Source: Blastocladiella emersonii ATCC 22665 (taxonomy: Eukaryota > Blastocladiomycota > Blastocladiomycetes > Blastocladiales > Blastocladiaceae). From it: a stretch of 64,000 nt of DNA. Location: positions 2,480,001-2,544,000 of the forward strand of contig JANHCV010000001.1 in the NCBI GenBank assembly GCA_025594325.1, given 5' to 3'. Below, in pieces: positions 9,482 to 22,000 of the stretch. Numbering within the stretch: position 1 is the stretch's first letter; each line of letters opens with the position of its first letter. The translations under genes were made by a program, and so were the position numbers. The notes under the pieces are model-generated. The model saw nothing but the letters and a program-made list of their open reading frames with translations. It searched no databases and was not told where the DNA came from.

Positions 9482-11995
9482 ATGGCGTCCGTAGTCAAAG
9501 CCCTCATGGGCCTCGCGCGCCTTCGCATGACCATCTTCTCGGCCGTCACCTACTCGACCGCCGCGACGATCGGTGCCGCTATCGGTGCCTCTGCTCTTGG
9601 AAGCGGCCATGGCCTCGAGCTCCCCCGCTTCGTCCTCGGCTGGGCGTTCGTGCTCCTGTGCCAGCTCACTGCCCATTTCCTGGGCGAGTACCACGACCTG
9701 CCGTCCGACAAGTACAACTTCCTCGCGTCTCCCTTCACTGGCGGGAGCCAGGTGCTCATCTCGAGCCGCGCCGTGACTCCCGAGGCGTGCAAACGCGCCG
9801 GGCACATCTGCGCCGCTGCCGCCGCGGTCCTCCTCGTGTGGGGTCTACCGCTCGATGGCGGCCGCGAGGAAGCGCTGATCCCGCTCGGCTTCGCCATGAT
9901 CGCGCTGGCGCACCAGTACTCGGCCCCGCCGTTCCTCCTCAACCACCGCGCGTGGGGCGAGACGACCGCCGCCGTCGTCATGAACATCCTCTTGCCCTAC
10001 TTTGGCGCGCTGCTGCATATCCCGGCCGCCGTCTACGCCGACATGCCGTGGATCCAGCTCCACCGCCACCTGGCGCTCCTCGTGCTCCCCGCCGCGTGCT
10101 TCAAGTACGCGCTGTTCATTGTCCTCAACTGGGCCGACCGCCGCGCCGATTTCCTCGGCGGCAAGATCACGCTCGCGCTGGCGGTCAGCCCTAACGCCCT
10201 GTACGCCCGCTACGTCGCCGCCATGGTCTCCGGCTACGCCTGCGCCGCGGGCGCGTGGTACCTTCTCCCCGAGACGCGTGGACCGTACTTGCTGGCGTAC
10301 ATTGGCATCTTCCTGACGCTCCCGCTGGCGCACAAGCTGATTCTCGACCTGCACCCGCGCGCCCGCCAGCTTTCGGCATTCACCGTGTTCCTCTCCCTGC
10401 AGCACGCGCCGCTCCCGGTCCTCGTCATCTTTGCGTGCCAGGTCGTCAACGAGCTCCGCGCCGACCCGGCCATGACCTACCTCCCGACCATGTGGATTCG
10501 CCTCGTGCCCCTGCTCCCGTACATCCACATGCTCATCGTGCGCCGCCCGCCGCCCAAGGTCATGGTCGGCCTCGTCAAGCGCGAGCGAGCGCTGCACGCC
10601 GAGTCGCAGGTCGTCATCGTGGGTGCCGGTATCGCTGGCGTCGTGGCTGCGCTGGAGCTCCGCGCCGCCGGCGTCCCCTTCCTCGTCCTCGAGAAGCGCC
10701 CGCGCGGCCAGGCTGACCGCGGCGCGGACCTCGCCGTGTGGCCCGCGGCCGCCAAGGTCCTCCGCCGCTGGCTCCCCTCGGCCGCGTGGTGGCACAGCAA
10801 CTCGTTCCGCATCGACCGCGTGTTCATGGACCGCCTGTTCGGCCACGACGACGGCACCTGGTCGACGCGCCCGCTGCGCCAGGTCAACATGGCCGGCGTG
10901 ACGGCGCCGACCGGCGAGCAGTTCCGCCTCGTTGCGCGGTCGCCGCTCATGACCGCGCTCGCCGACCAGCTCGGCGACGACGACGTCCTGTACGGCGCGC
11001 GCGTGCTCGACCTCGACGAGCGCCAGGACCACATCCTCGTCCGGTACGCGTACCAGGACGTGGAGCACACGGTCCGCGCGCGGCTCGTCATTGGCGCCGA
11101 CGGCGTCCAGTCCGTGTGCCGCCGCGCCATGCTCGCGAACGCGGCCCGCCCGATCGTGTCCAACGACGACCACGTCGCGCCCGCCGCCTCGCTCAGTGCC
11201 GTTGGGAACTCGGAGCCCCGGTACGCCGGCGAGGTGTGCTACCGCGGGCTCATCGACTTCACGGACCCGGACCCGGCGGTGCAGGCGCTCCGCCGCGAGT
11301 TCGAGGCGGTCGACGAGCAGCGGCCGCACTCGATGCCGCTCCTGTACGGCGTCGGGCTCCGCGCGTCCTTCTCGTTCATCAACGAGACCAAGACGGTCGG
11401 GTGCTGGTGGGTCAAGGAGGCGTCCGACGAGCGGTACAGCGTGCAGGGCGTCGGCGGCTGGCGCGCCCGCCGCAAGGAGGTGTGCAACTGGCCCGAGCCG
11501 CTGCGCCAGTGCCACGATCTGACGCGCGACGAGGACCTGTACCTGCAGTATGTGCCGCTGATTCGACGAGTCCTGATCCAACATTGCTGACGCGTGCCGC
11601 CGCGAATTTGTAGAGACATTGTCGACCGCGAGCCGCAGACGTCGTGGTGCAGCTACCGGATCGTCCTGGTCGGCGACGCGGCACACCCGGTGACGCCGAA
11701 CATGGGCCAGGGCGCGAACATGGCCATCGAGGACGTGGCGTACCTCGTCAAGCTGCTCACGCGAATGCCCAACCACGTCGACGCCTTCATCGAGTACTGC
11801 AACCGGCGCATGCCGCACACCTCGGCCATCGCCAAGGAGTCGCACATCCAGGCCAAGCTCGGCCAGTTCAAGAACCCGGTCCTGGTCGAGCTGCGGTCGC
11901 TGCTGCTCTCGAGCGTGCCCGCGCGCATTTTCGAGCGCAAGCTGGCCGGCACCAACCTCTGGACCGAGCCGCCACTCCCGGACCAGGCCCTGTAG
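9482..11995 (+). CDS. UbiA-family prenyltransferase fused to FAD-dependent monooxygenase
   Basis: Two exons: 9482-11547 and 11614-11995 (815 residues). The donor GTATGT at 11548 is the one that keeps phase with the second exon. Residues about 1-345 form a UbiA-type integral membrane domain with eight or so hydrophobic helices. The first Asp-rich motif is GEYHDLPSDKYN (near 68-80) and the second is DRRADFLGGKITLA (near 219-232), the MenA/UbiA pattern that binds Mg-prenyl diphosphate. Residues about 375-800 form a class A flavoprotein monooxygenase: Rossmann motif VVIVGAGIAGVVAALEL (near 377), the GADGVQS motif, and the FAD ribityl motif VGDAAHPVTPNMGQGAN (near 708). Fused, the two would prenylate an aromatic acceptor at a membrane and then hydroxylate or epoxidise it, as in ubiquinone or meroterpenoid-type chemistry. 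The substrate is unknown. No other biosynthetic genes lie nearby. Confidence 0.85.
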
Positions 11996-12294
11996 ACCTG
12001 TCGGACGCGTCCTGCAATATCATGATCATAGCCTTCCCGCCGCCCACGTGATGCGCAAAAGTCCTCGAAGATCCATCCGATCGCCGCGCCGGCGCCACGG
12101 CCGTCGACTCGCTGCCTCTCCCCGCCCGGCTCCGCTCCCCAACGCAGCCCACTGTACAACGTAGCGATTATTCTATCCCTCCTAATGCATCACTATGGAC
12201 TCGCCGAGGCGACCTCGACCCGTTGCACCAAGTGGAGTTACGCGCAGGGGCTGATCCTGAGGTCACCCCTCTCTCCCCGTCCCGGACATGTAGT

Positions 12295-12857
12295 ATGAGC
12301 TCGCTGCCGATGGACAGGCCGATGGACTCGCCTACCGGTATCCGCAAGAACGTCTCGCGCTCCTCGCGCGCTGGCCTCCAGGTACGCCCCTGGAGCACGC
12401 GCCCGCCGTCCGTGTCACCTCGCTGACCGACCTCGGCGGCGTACAGTTCCCAGTGGGCCGCATCCACCGCCTGCTCAAGCAGCAGTCGCACCACAACTCG
12501 CGCGTGGGCGCCAAGGCCGCCGTCTACGCGGCCGCCATCCTCGAGTACCTGACGGCCGAGGTGCTCGAGCTCGCGGGCAACGCTACCAAGGACCTCAACG
12601 TCAAGCGCATCACGCCGCGACACCTCCAGCTCGCGATTCGCGGCGACGAGGAGCTCGACACGCTGATTAAGGCGACGATCGCGGGTGGTGGTGTGATGCC
12701 CAACATGTGCGTCCCGCGAAGGCCGTCCGCGCGCGATAGGATGTGCTGCTAACATGCTCGCGGTGTGACCCTTTCCTCGTATAGTCAGCGTAGTCTCATC
12801 GTCAAGGACCCGGCACAGGCGTCGGGGAAGCCCAAGATCGGCGGCGGCAAGGACTAA
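12295..12857 (+). CDS. Histone H2A.Z variant
   Basis: Three exons: 12295-12381, 12447-12706, 12785-12857 (139 residues). Introns of 65 and 78 nt keep phase. H2A.Z replaces H2A in nucleosomes at promoters through SWR1-type remodelling. The histone fold reads [18 protein letters not shown], then [20 protein letters not shown], then [20 protein letters not shown] and [19 protein letters not shown]. The last block and the DEEL acidic-patch context are H2A.Z-like; canonical H2A would have GNVTIAQGGV. The N-terminal tail is odd: from the first in-frame ATG it reads [15 protein letters not shown], with a single Lys before the fold, whereas H2A.Z tails are normally Gly/Lys-rich and acetylated. A small upstream exon may be missed, but I could not find one that fits. 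The last 15 residues extend past the usual end. Confidence 0.85.
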
Positions 12858-13394
12858 CGTTCGCTTCTCGCAGTTTGTCGTTCCCGTCGTGGATACACAT
12901 CACCTCCCCCTCGTCTCGTCTCTCTATTTATTGGATAAAACCTTGTTTTGTGTACGTGCAAGCCCAAAACTATCCTCCCCAAGACGCCGGTGGGTGACTC
13001 CCAACCTGACTCGCAGCTCGATAACCAACGCGTCTCGCAGCCGCCGCGTGACCGCGTCGCGACGCGTGGCACTACCCGCTCATTCGCCTCGCATGTCTCG
13101 CGCGGCAAGTACCACGGCACATTTTGATGCCCAGCGCGTGGATCACATCGCACTCGCGGTAATTAAATGGCTCGGATCGGAGTAGCGGAAGTAGTCTGCG
13201 AGGCGCTGGGAGGCGACTGCGCCACCCCGACCCACACCACCTGGATTGAGCCGGCGTCTCCGCATCCTCCCTCCTGACCTCGCGCTTATGGATGCATCGA
13301 ATCCGGGTGCCACGATTTTTGGCGCACCCTTACGCAGCAGCCCGCCGTTTGCGCTCCACCCGACCACGCGCCATCGCGCTCTTCAACTTGCACG
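12858..13394. other. Intergenic region between H2A.Z and membrane-protein gene
   Basis: 537 bp between two plus-strand genes. It begins with a T-rich H2A.Z 3' UTR-like stretch and holds ACGCGTCTC at 13028-13036, 359 bp before the next start, plus a second ACGCGT near 13061. No RNA or protein gene is seen. Confidence 0.45.
13028..13036 (+). promoter_or_regulatory. ACGCGTCTC motif (MCB-like)
   Basis: Same nonamer as in other intergenic gaps, 170 bp after the H2A.Z stop and 359 bp before the next start codon. Function inferred from recurrence only. Confidence 0.3.
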
Positions 13395-15991
13395 ATGCCA
13401 GACTTGCAGTCACCCTCGTCGTCGGGCATCCTGTCCGAAGACCAGCTCAACTGGTCGCTTCAAGAGCCCGGGAATGCATCGAGACAGCCGCCGGGCCCCG
13501 GTTCCGGTGCCGGGCCGCCACAATCAGACGGCAAAGCCGCCTCCACGAACCGTATCACACTTGGACGCGGCTCGGCCGTCTCGTTCCCGCTACAGGACTC
13601 TGTCGACGGGTGTGTACTACCCGCAGGCTGGCATACAGACATGGATGCATGTACTAACGCTGGCCCTCGCCATAGCCGAACTACCATGTCGCGCGGCAAC
13701 TCGGCCGTGGGGTCCGACGTAGACGTGCCCGGCGTCGACACGCCGCCGGGCGGCCGCACGCTGGAGCGGTTCAAGCACTCGCTCGAGCGAGCGCGGCGAC
13801 CTTCCGCATCGCGCCGGACCGTGTCCCGCCACGGCGGGAGCCGAGGCAGGTCGTTCATGTCCGTGGCCAGCATCGCGCACGGCGTCGACGAGCTGCGCGA
13901 CCGACGCAAACTTGCTGTATTTATCCTCGTCGTGTCTAGCGTGTGTGTCGTGACGTTTGTCTTTGCCGTCAACGTGCTCGGCTTCGTACGTTTCCCACGC
14001 TCGCCGACCGACAGCGACCATGTACGCTCACGCTCGCGACTGCACCGCCGTGCGTAGAGTTACTGGATCGCGGGCGCCTCGGCCATACCCGTCGGCATCA
14101 TCGCGTCGGGGTTCATCTTTCGATGGTTGTCGAACCGGCGTGTCCTGGGCAAACAGCGAGCATCAGCGCCGCTGGTCACGCACGTACGATACACCTCGTC
14201 CTCGCCCGAACCGAGACCTGCACCCTCTTCTGACGGTCGTCCCATCACCAGATCACGCTCGACCGCATCTCCAACCGCTCGGTGACCAGCCATCGACAAA
14301 CGACGGCGGCCATCAAGATCAACCTCGACAACATCGTGACCGTCGACAAGTACATGTACTCGTCCGCCGTGCTGCGGAGCTGCGAGCTCGACGCGAGCGA
14401 CCCGAGCATGAAGTCGGTCGAGACCGGCCAGCCTCGCGGCGCCATGGTACCATCGACCATGTCCCTCGACGGCCTGCCCAAGGTCACCACCTCGGCGGGC
14501 GTCGCGGCCGCGTCGTCGCCCGAGCTGCCCGGCCTCAAGTCCTCGTTTTCGCTTCCGCGCACCGGCCGGATACCCCTGCCGCGGCCAGTTTCGCCCTCGC
14601 CGCTGTCGAACATCGTGCAGGAGCAGTCCCCGTCTGAGTCGCTGTCTACATCCGTCCCACCATCGCCACGCGGGCTGCCCAAGTTTGGACATGATCGGCT
14701 CGGCCACAGTCTTCCTCGCGGCACGATCCACGGCGCTGACGAGACCCCGGCCAAGCTCCCAACCGCGGTCCGCACGCTGCCGTCGGCGTACAGCAACTCG
14801 AGCGTCACGAGCGATGCTGGCCGGCCGCCACCCTTTGCCGTCCCGACCTCGTCGATCACCTCGTCCATCAACTCGGTCGCATCGACAGGCAGCCGCCGCC
14901 CGCGGAGCTACTCGTCCGACAGCGCCCGCGCCAGAGCTAGCGGCAGCCGCGACCGCATCCCGCCGCCCCCGTCCGTCGGCGTCCGCACGCTGAACCGGAA
15001 CCGCGACACGCCCCTGCGCACGCGGATTCTGCAGCGCGCCGTGGCGTCCGGCATGCCGTCGCGATCCGGTAGCACCTCGACGTACGCTGGCGGCACGACC
15101 GCCGCGGGCACGGGCGCCTCGACGCCCGACCATTCCGCGGGCCCGTCGACTGCGCACGGGTCGCGGGCCGACCTGCCGCACGCCGATGCCTCCGTCGACG
15201 ATGTCGTGAAGCCGCCGCGCGGCGGCCTGCGCGATGGCGCCGGGCTCAATATGCCGCCGCGGCTCGGGACCATGACGCTCGGCCGGATCCCCGCGTCGCC
15301 CGTCGCCCCGCCGCGCCGCTTCGCGCCCGTTCCGGCCGACACGCTCCCGCTCAGCGATACCGTCACGTCGAGCGTGACGCTGCCCGGCGCCCACTCGCCC
15401 GAGCGGCCCGCTGATGCATCCATGCCGCTGATGTCCGGCGAAAGCTTCGGAATCCTGCCCGTCCCTGACGTTGCGGTCCCGCTCGAGATCCGGTACTCGT
15501 CGCTCCCCGTCATCCCGCCCCCGCCCCCGCCCTCGCTCCCGTCCGACGACCTCGAGCCCGCTACGGCGGCCGCCACCAACGACGACGAGCGCGCCTCGTT
15601 CCTCCTCAACCGCACCCGGCTCATCAGCGGGAGCAGCGACGGGCCCGTCCCGCTCGCGCCGTGGTCGAGCGAGTCGTCGTGGGCCAACGGGTCGCTCCGC
15701 GGTGGCGTCTCGTCGCTTCTGCGGTCTCTGCGCGACATCTCGAGCGAGCTCCGCCGGTCTGCGAGTAGAGGCTCGCCGACGGGCGGCGGGGGAGGCGGAG
15801 GGAGCTCCGGTGGCATGTCGGACGGGTCCGAGAAGAAGCAGGACTCGCCTGCGGCGCTCGTTCCCGCGGCAGGCCTCGACGCAGCTGACGACGGCGGCGA
15901 TGATGTGATGTATCCGCTCCGTGGGCTCACCTTGAGCGCAAGAACGGGTTCGCGGAACGCGGGGCTCGCCGAAGAGGTCGTCGCGGAGTGA
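13395..15991 (+). CDS. Two-helix membrane protein with long disordered tail, unknown function
   Basis: Four exons: 13395-13609, 13676-13985, 14058-14183, 14252-15991 (796 residues). The first intron (66 nt, GTGTGT donor, TACTAAC branch site) has no in-frame stop, so reading through it would add 22 residues without breaking the frame. After a Ser/Gly/Pro-rich N-terminus and a basic region come two hydrophobic helices: KLAVFILVVSSVCVVTFVFA near 155-175 and WIAGASAIPVGIIASGFIFR near 178-198. A short ordered segment follows (AAIKINLDNIVTVDKYMYSS), and then about 520 residues rich in Ser, Pro, Arg and Gly that look disordered. I do not recognise the family. The two close helices suggest a hairpin with both tails on the same side of the membrane, probably the cytosol, since no signal peptide is seen. 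Confidence 0.7.
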
Positions 15992-16092
15992 GTGATGCGT
16001 GTAGTGATGGACCGGTGGCTGGGCCGCAATTTTGGAAAGAAAACGTCAGGCGCAACGGCACATCCACAAGAATACATTTTTCTGCCCCTCAA

Positions 16093-19000
16093 TCAGTCGC
16101 CGCGATTCTTAGAAGCTGGCCCGGAGCGCTTCGCACCAGAACCAGTAGCTCGAGACGGCGATGACGCGACCCGCGGCGGCGTGACCGCGGCCGCGGAGCC
16201 GTACCTGCCCGGGAACGTGAGCGCGAGGCAGCGCTCAACGGGATCGGCGTCGTCGGGGACTTGGGCCCGCGTCTCGCGCAGGTAGAACTTGGCGAGGTGG
16301 AGGGCGTGCTCGTGCCTAAGACGGAGAGCAACGTTAGCCACCAACGCGACCAAAGCGCGGCAGAGTTTGAGAGCGACGTACTGTCCCTCCTGCAGCAGCT
16401 CCTCGACAAGCGAGCCGATCAACCCACGGCGCAGCGCGTACCGGAGGCTGGGCTCGAGGAACGGCGTCCCGAGCAGCTGCGCGTACGCGCGCGACACATG
16501 CACGAACTCGAACAGCCAGTCCATGGCCGTGGCCATGCGGAACAGGTCGCGGGCGGCGTGCGCGCACTCGAGCGCGATGAGGATCGGCAGGTTGTGCTCG
16601 GCGAAGAACGCGACGGCGGCTGCCGGGTCGAGCGGCAGGCACCCGATCAGCAGCAGGTACGTCGCGAGCCCGTGCTGCGCCGCGGCGCCGAGGAACTTGA
16701 ACGCGAACGGCGCGAGGACGCGCCGCGCGGCGCCGTCGTGGGGCGACGTCGACACCTCGTAGACCATGTCGAGCAGGATCGGGCACCGGATCATGCTCTC
16801 GGCCACGGCGCGCGCCCACCGCGGGACCATGGCCGCGGCTCCGTCGGCGTCAGCAGGCGCGGCGGGGTGCTCGTGCGAGACCACGCCGAGAAGGTACCCG
16901 CGCCAGATCTCGGTCAGGTTCGGGATGTCGCGGAACGCGAGCGAGATGCGCGCGAGGTCTTGCGCGAGGTACTCGTAGTGCCCGGTCGCGACGAGCGACG
17001 CGAGCGCCTTGGACAGCAGGTCCGTGTCCTTGAGCTTGTAGTCGACGCACAGGTTGCACACGACTTGCAGCACCTACGCGCACGCGAGCGAGTCCGAGAA
17101 GTGTCAGTGTGAGGGCGCGGGCCGACGGACGGAGCGGCGGGACGCGAGCGCGGACCAGCGGGTTGTTGTGGTGCTTCATCCACAGCGTCTGGACCAGCTC
17201 CAGGCCGCCCTTGAGGAACACGTTCGGGAGGTAGTGGAGGCCAAGCGAGTCGAGGTCGCGGAGGTGGAGGTGCATGAGGGCGACGTCGGTCGCGTCTTTC
17301 GGACTGAGCTTGAGCGGGATCAGATCCCTGGGAAGCACCTTGCCCATGATGCTCAGGGCGCGCAGCTTCATGATCCGCGTCAGCTCCTTTTCCTCGCGCG
17401 ACTACAGCAGTCGTGAGGGAGATGTCAGTCACGTTCGCGTGCTGCGCGACAAAACGTGGAACCGTACAATCGTGGCCTCGAGGAACTTGCGAAGCCTACG
17501 GAGGTCGATGTTGCCATAGTCGACCATGTACTTGATGATGTGGTCGGACTCCCACGGGATGGAGGCGAACGCGGCCGAAGGAAGAAGGCCAGCTGGCGCG
17601 GGAACGTCGGTGCCGAAAATGGACTACAAACGAGGACGAACAACGATCAGTCAGCGTTCAAGGAAGACCAGAGCACGCCAAAATCGTACCTTGATGAGCT
17701 CGAGCTGGATATTCCGAAGGTTGAGCTCGAGGTCCGCGCCCACAAAATAGGCGACCAAATACGCGGGGACCTGGTTGGCGCCCTCGTACTGGAGCTCGCG
17801 GTAGCTCGTGTACAGGGTGACGATGAGGGCGCTCGGGTCGTCGAGCAGCGGGGTAAGCTGCGGGACCTGGTACGAGATGAGCGTTCGTGCCGCGCGAGCG
17901 CGGCGGAGCGCGTCGCGGGACTCGCTGAGGTGGTGCGCGATCGACGGGTCGTCCGACGCGCCCGGCAGGCTCTCGAGGCACCTGACGGCGAACTGGAGCG
18001 CCACGATCTTCTCATGGGCGTCGCAATGTTTCGCGATATTGGTCGCGATCGAGCGCGCGAGCATCTTGCCGGCGGCGCTGGCAGCGTCGTGGTCTGCCGC
18101 GGCGGGGCTCGCGTACTGCGCAGGCGCTCCGGTTGGGAACCCAGCAATGGCCTTGAGCGAGGGCATGACGTCGTTGAACTTGAAAGCCGAGCGGTTCTGC
18201 GCCTGCGCGTTGATGGCGAAGCTCGCGTGGATCTCGTTGGTTGACAGACCGATCATGGGCGCGAGCTGCAGCATCACCGCGAGCGACGTGGGCGAGATGA
18301 TGCGGCAGAGGTACTTGAGGGCGTCGAGCGGCGGCACCGAGACGATCTCGTGCAGGTTGAGCCGCGTGCGGGCACGCGCAGCGTCCCACCCGTTCGCCTC
18401 GGCGTCCTGCACCTCGCCGTCGACCAGCGGATGGTTGGGCTTGACAAATTTCTCGGCGACCGTGATCACCTCCTGGTACTTGCCGACGGCGGCGACGGTC
18501 GCGCGGTCGATCACGAACGGGTCCTTTTGGGCCAGGTTCTGGACCATGCCGCACAGGAACCCGATGCGCGCGTAGTTGTACGGGTCGGACTGGAACAGGG
18601 CCGTGCAGTACGTGTCGGCGAGCTGCGCCGTGTTCACGATGTCGTCGTGGACCGCGAGGATCGCGTCCTGGTACGAGAATGCCGAACTCGACAGCGCCGT
18701 GCCGCCACCGCCACCACTGCACGAGCCGGCAGTAGCGACGACGACAGCGTGGTTCGCCGAGCTTCCCGCGGGCGCCGCCGCGTCGAGCTCCATCGCGTCG
18801 GGCTGCTGCGTGTCGCCGGCGAGCTGTTGGCGCACGAACTCGAGCCGCACGAGGTCCTCGTTGAGGTGGAAGGCCTCGGCGAACTCGAGGGCGAGGACCA
18901 GGTCCATGTTCGACGCGCGCAGCAGCGGCCGGATATACGCGGCGAGTGCCGCGGTGCGCGCGTTCGGGTCGCTGTGGAAGCGCTGGAAGTCGGACTTGGC

Positions 19001-22000
19001 GGTGGGGATCCCGAGCAGCGCGAACTGCGACTGCCACGTTGCCGCAAGCGAGTGGTTGCGGAGCGTGTCGGCCGCGGCGTACTGCATGTCGTGTCGGGCG
19101 AGGAGCACGCCGAGCGCGCAGTACGCGTGGACCTTTCCGAGGTCGCCGTCCTTGAGCTCCTGCAGCGCGTTGATGATGGTCGGGCCCACCTTCTTGATCG
19201 AAACCCTGGCCAGGTAGCTGAAGGCGAGCTCGAGGTCGACGTGCGGCGAGCGGATCATGTCCTTGAGCAGGCCGAGGAGTCTCGCGCGCGTGCTGTCGGC
19301 GGTGAGCGCCCTGGTGGCTGGAGCAGGCTCGGTCGAGGCCACGGACGGGAGCGTTGTCGTGGTGGTATCGGAGACGATCCCCGCGACCAGGAGGGGGAGC
19401 TGGACGTGTTCCGCATCGAGAAGCGCGCGGACCAGCTCGTCGGACGCCTGCACGAGCTTGGCGAGCAGCGACGGACCGCTCCGCCCCTTGCCCTTGGACT
19501 TCTTCCGCGCGCGCATCGCGTGGAGCTCGTCCAAGAGAGCCCGCGGAGACGTGGCCGACGCGACATCGAGCCCAGCTAGCACCAGTCGGATGCACATGGG
19601 GAGGAAGATGTCTGACTTGAGGAGGAAGCCGTTGTCCTCGTAGTGGTGGTGCAGCTCGGAGGGGTTGGTGGACGGTCGAGTTTCCAGAATGCGATCGTGG
19701 CCGTTGGTCATGGCGGGCGCACTTGACGATGATGAGCTTGACGCAGCAGAAGCAGAAGCGAAGCTCGAAGCTTGCGGCGGACCCGACGCTGTCAGCGAGG
19801 TCCGGCCGACGACGGCGCGGTACTCGCCCTCGGTCGAGCGCGTGTGGACGGTGCACAGCAGGTGGGTGTACCTGAGGTGGTCGAGGATCTCGGGCGCGAG
19901 GTTCAGGTCGGCCAGCTGCATCGAGCGCTCGACAATGTTGAGCAGGCCGCTGGCGAGCCGCGACGAGAAGCGGGCGGGGTGCTCGGCAGCAACGTGCAGG
20001 AGATCGCGGAGGAGCGAAAGTAGCAGAGGAACGCTGCACCACAAACGCATCATCTCGGCGACGTGCACCAGCGACTCGGACACGTTCCCGCGCTGCAGCG
20101 CCTGCCTCGCCATGGTTGCGTACGCCTGCGGCATGTCGATGGCGAGCACGTTGGCGAGGCGGTGAACGTCGTAAGGGGCGCGACCTGCGGTGGCCGAGTG
20201 CTCGAGGAAGAAGGCCAGCCGAGATCCCGCGCAGTGAACCGAGGCCATTGTGGCCTGGGTGAGCTTGAGCTCGACGTGCAGGCGCTGCAGCATGGCGAGG
20301 CGCTCGATCATGGCGGTGACGCGCGCGTCGCCGCGTTCGAGGACCGTCTGCACGAACCGCGCGAGGGCGAGCGCGTTCGCGATCCGCTCGCTCGCAGCGA
20401 GGCCGCTGGTCAGGTTGCCCGGGCCGTGCCGGACCGCAAACGCGTTGTCCGCGATCTGCGCGATCAGACGACGCCCGACGGTAGCGAATTGGCGGGCGTG
20501 CGAGTGCTGCTGGAGCTGGCGGAGGTACTCGGTCCACTGGGCGTGGGGCATGGTCGAGCCGTGGTGCGTGAGGAACGACGACAGCACAGCGCCGAGCTTG
20601 ACGTCGGCCACGGCGTCGGCGATCTGGATCGCGTCGTTGATGGCGCGGATGGTGCTGATCGTCGCGAGGCGCCCAAAGACTCGACGGAGCTGAGCGGGCG
20701 AGAAGCCGACCGACGCGGGGAAGCGGTAGTCGAGGATGAGCATCTGGCGGAGCTGCGCCTTGCGCCACGCCAGCTCGAGCTTGTCGCGGTCGGCGGGGGC
20801 GAGCGACACCTCGTCGAGGACCGCGCGGACTGCGTCGGCCAGCTCGTCGCTGCACGGGACGGCGGCGTGGCTGACCAGGTTCAGGACAATGTTGCAGCGG
20901 ATGCCGATGTCGCCGATGAAGCTCTGGATGACGATGACGCGCTGCTCCCACGTCGCGGCGTACGCGGACCGGCGGAAGGTGGTGCAGACCTGGTCGCAGT
21001 GTTCCGCGAGCAGCAGGTCGCGGTTGAGCAGGTGCCGCTTGACGTACGGGTCGAACACGTTGGTGATGGTGTCGGGCAGCCGCTCGGGTGCGGCGATGCG
21101 CTCGAGCAGCAAGTGTGCGACCCGCGTGAGCGGAACGGTCGTCGCCTTGTAGTCATCTAGCCGGATCTTGAACCCGAGCTTCTCGTCGAGGAAGCACAGG
21201 TCGTCAAGATCCACCCCAAGTTGGACAACCTCGGGCTTGGGCTCGGCGATGGTGGCGTTGGCCATGTACGCCATCCACGCCGACGTGGACCCGACGCCCG
21301 CGACGCTGTTGACCTTGAGTGGGAAGCGGATGAGGTCGATCAGCTGCAGCGCCTCGCGGGCGCCGCGGCCGGGCAGCGCCTCGAGCTTGAGCGCGCGGCC
21401 GACCAGCCACTCGTTGATGGCGTATCGGATCTGCGGCTGGGCAAAGGGCAGCACGTCGTGGCGCAGCCACTGGACGAGCTCGGACGTCACAACCGACAGC
21501 GGCAGGTTCTTGACGAGCGCGCTGGCCGTGTCGGCGAGCGCGGGGTGGCGGCTCCACACGACGGCGAGGTCGCGGATCGCCCCCTCAGCGGCGAGCCGCT
21601 GGGCCATGTCGGCGAGGTCGCACTTGAGAAAGTCGCGCACGGCGACCGCGTCGTAGTCGCGGCCAAAGAGCTGCCACGTGCCGAGGCGCAGCATCGCGTC
21701 GCGGGCCGCGCGGAGCGACGCGGCGACGGACTCGGCGCTCGGGTCCTTGCGGTGCAGCTCGTCGAGCACGCGTTCCGCGTAGGCGAAGGCGGCGTGCTGG
21801 TCAGCGATGCACGCGAACTTGAGCTTGAAGCAGACGTTGGCGCGGTAGGCGCGGTCGTGCACGGCGTCGAGGAGCGGGACCACGGCGGGGAACGACGAGA
21901 TGGTCTCCCTGGCGACCGAGTTGAGGCGGGCCCTCCACACGAGCTGCGCGTCGAGCAAGTGCTCCTCGGCCAGCGCAAGGGCGTCGTCCCACGCGTGCGC

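Noticed and set aside
11570-11613. Donor GTCCTG at 11570 in the UbiA-FMO gene
   Set aside because: It leaves exon 1 in phase 0 while exon 2 needs two extra bases. GTATGT at 11548 fits the phase and is a better donor.
9845-11845. A 666-codon minus-strand open frame opposite the UbiA-FMO gene
   Set aside because: Arg/Val/Glu/His-rich shadow of a GC-rich gene, with no domain. The plus strand carries clear catalytic motifs.
16093-17073. A separate 326-residue minus-strand gene
   Set aside because: It begins right at a splice acceptor, and the upstream exons at 17156-17401 and 17468-17623 join in phase to the large solenoid protein, so it is the C-terminus of the Rod-like protein.
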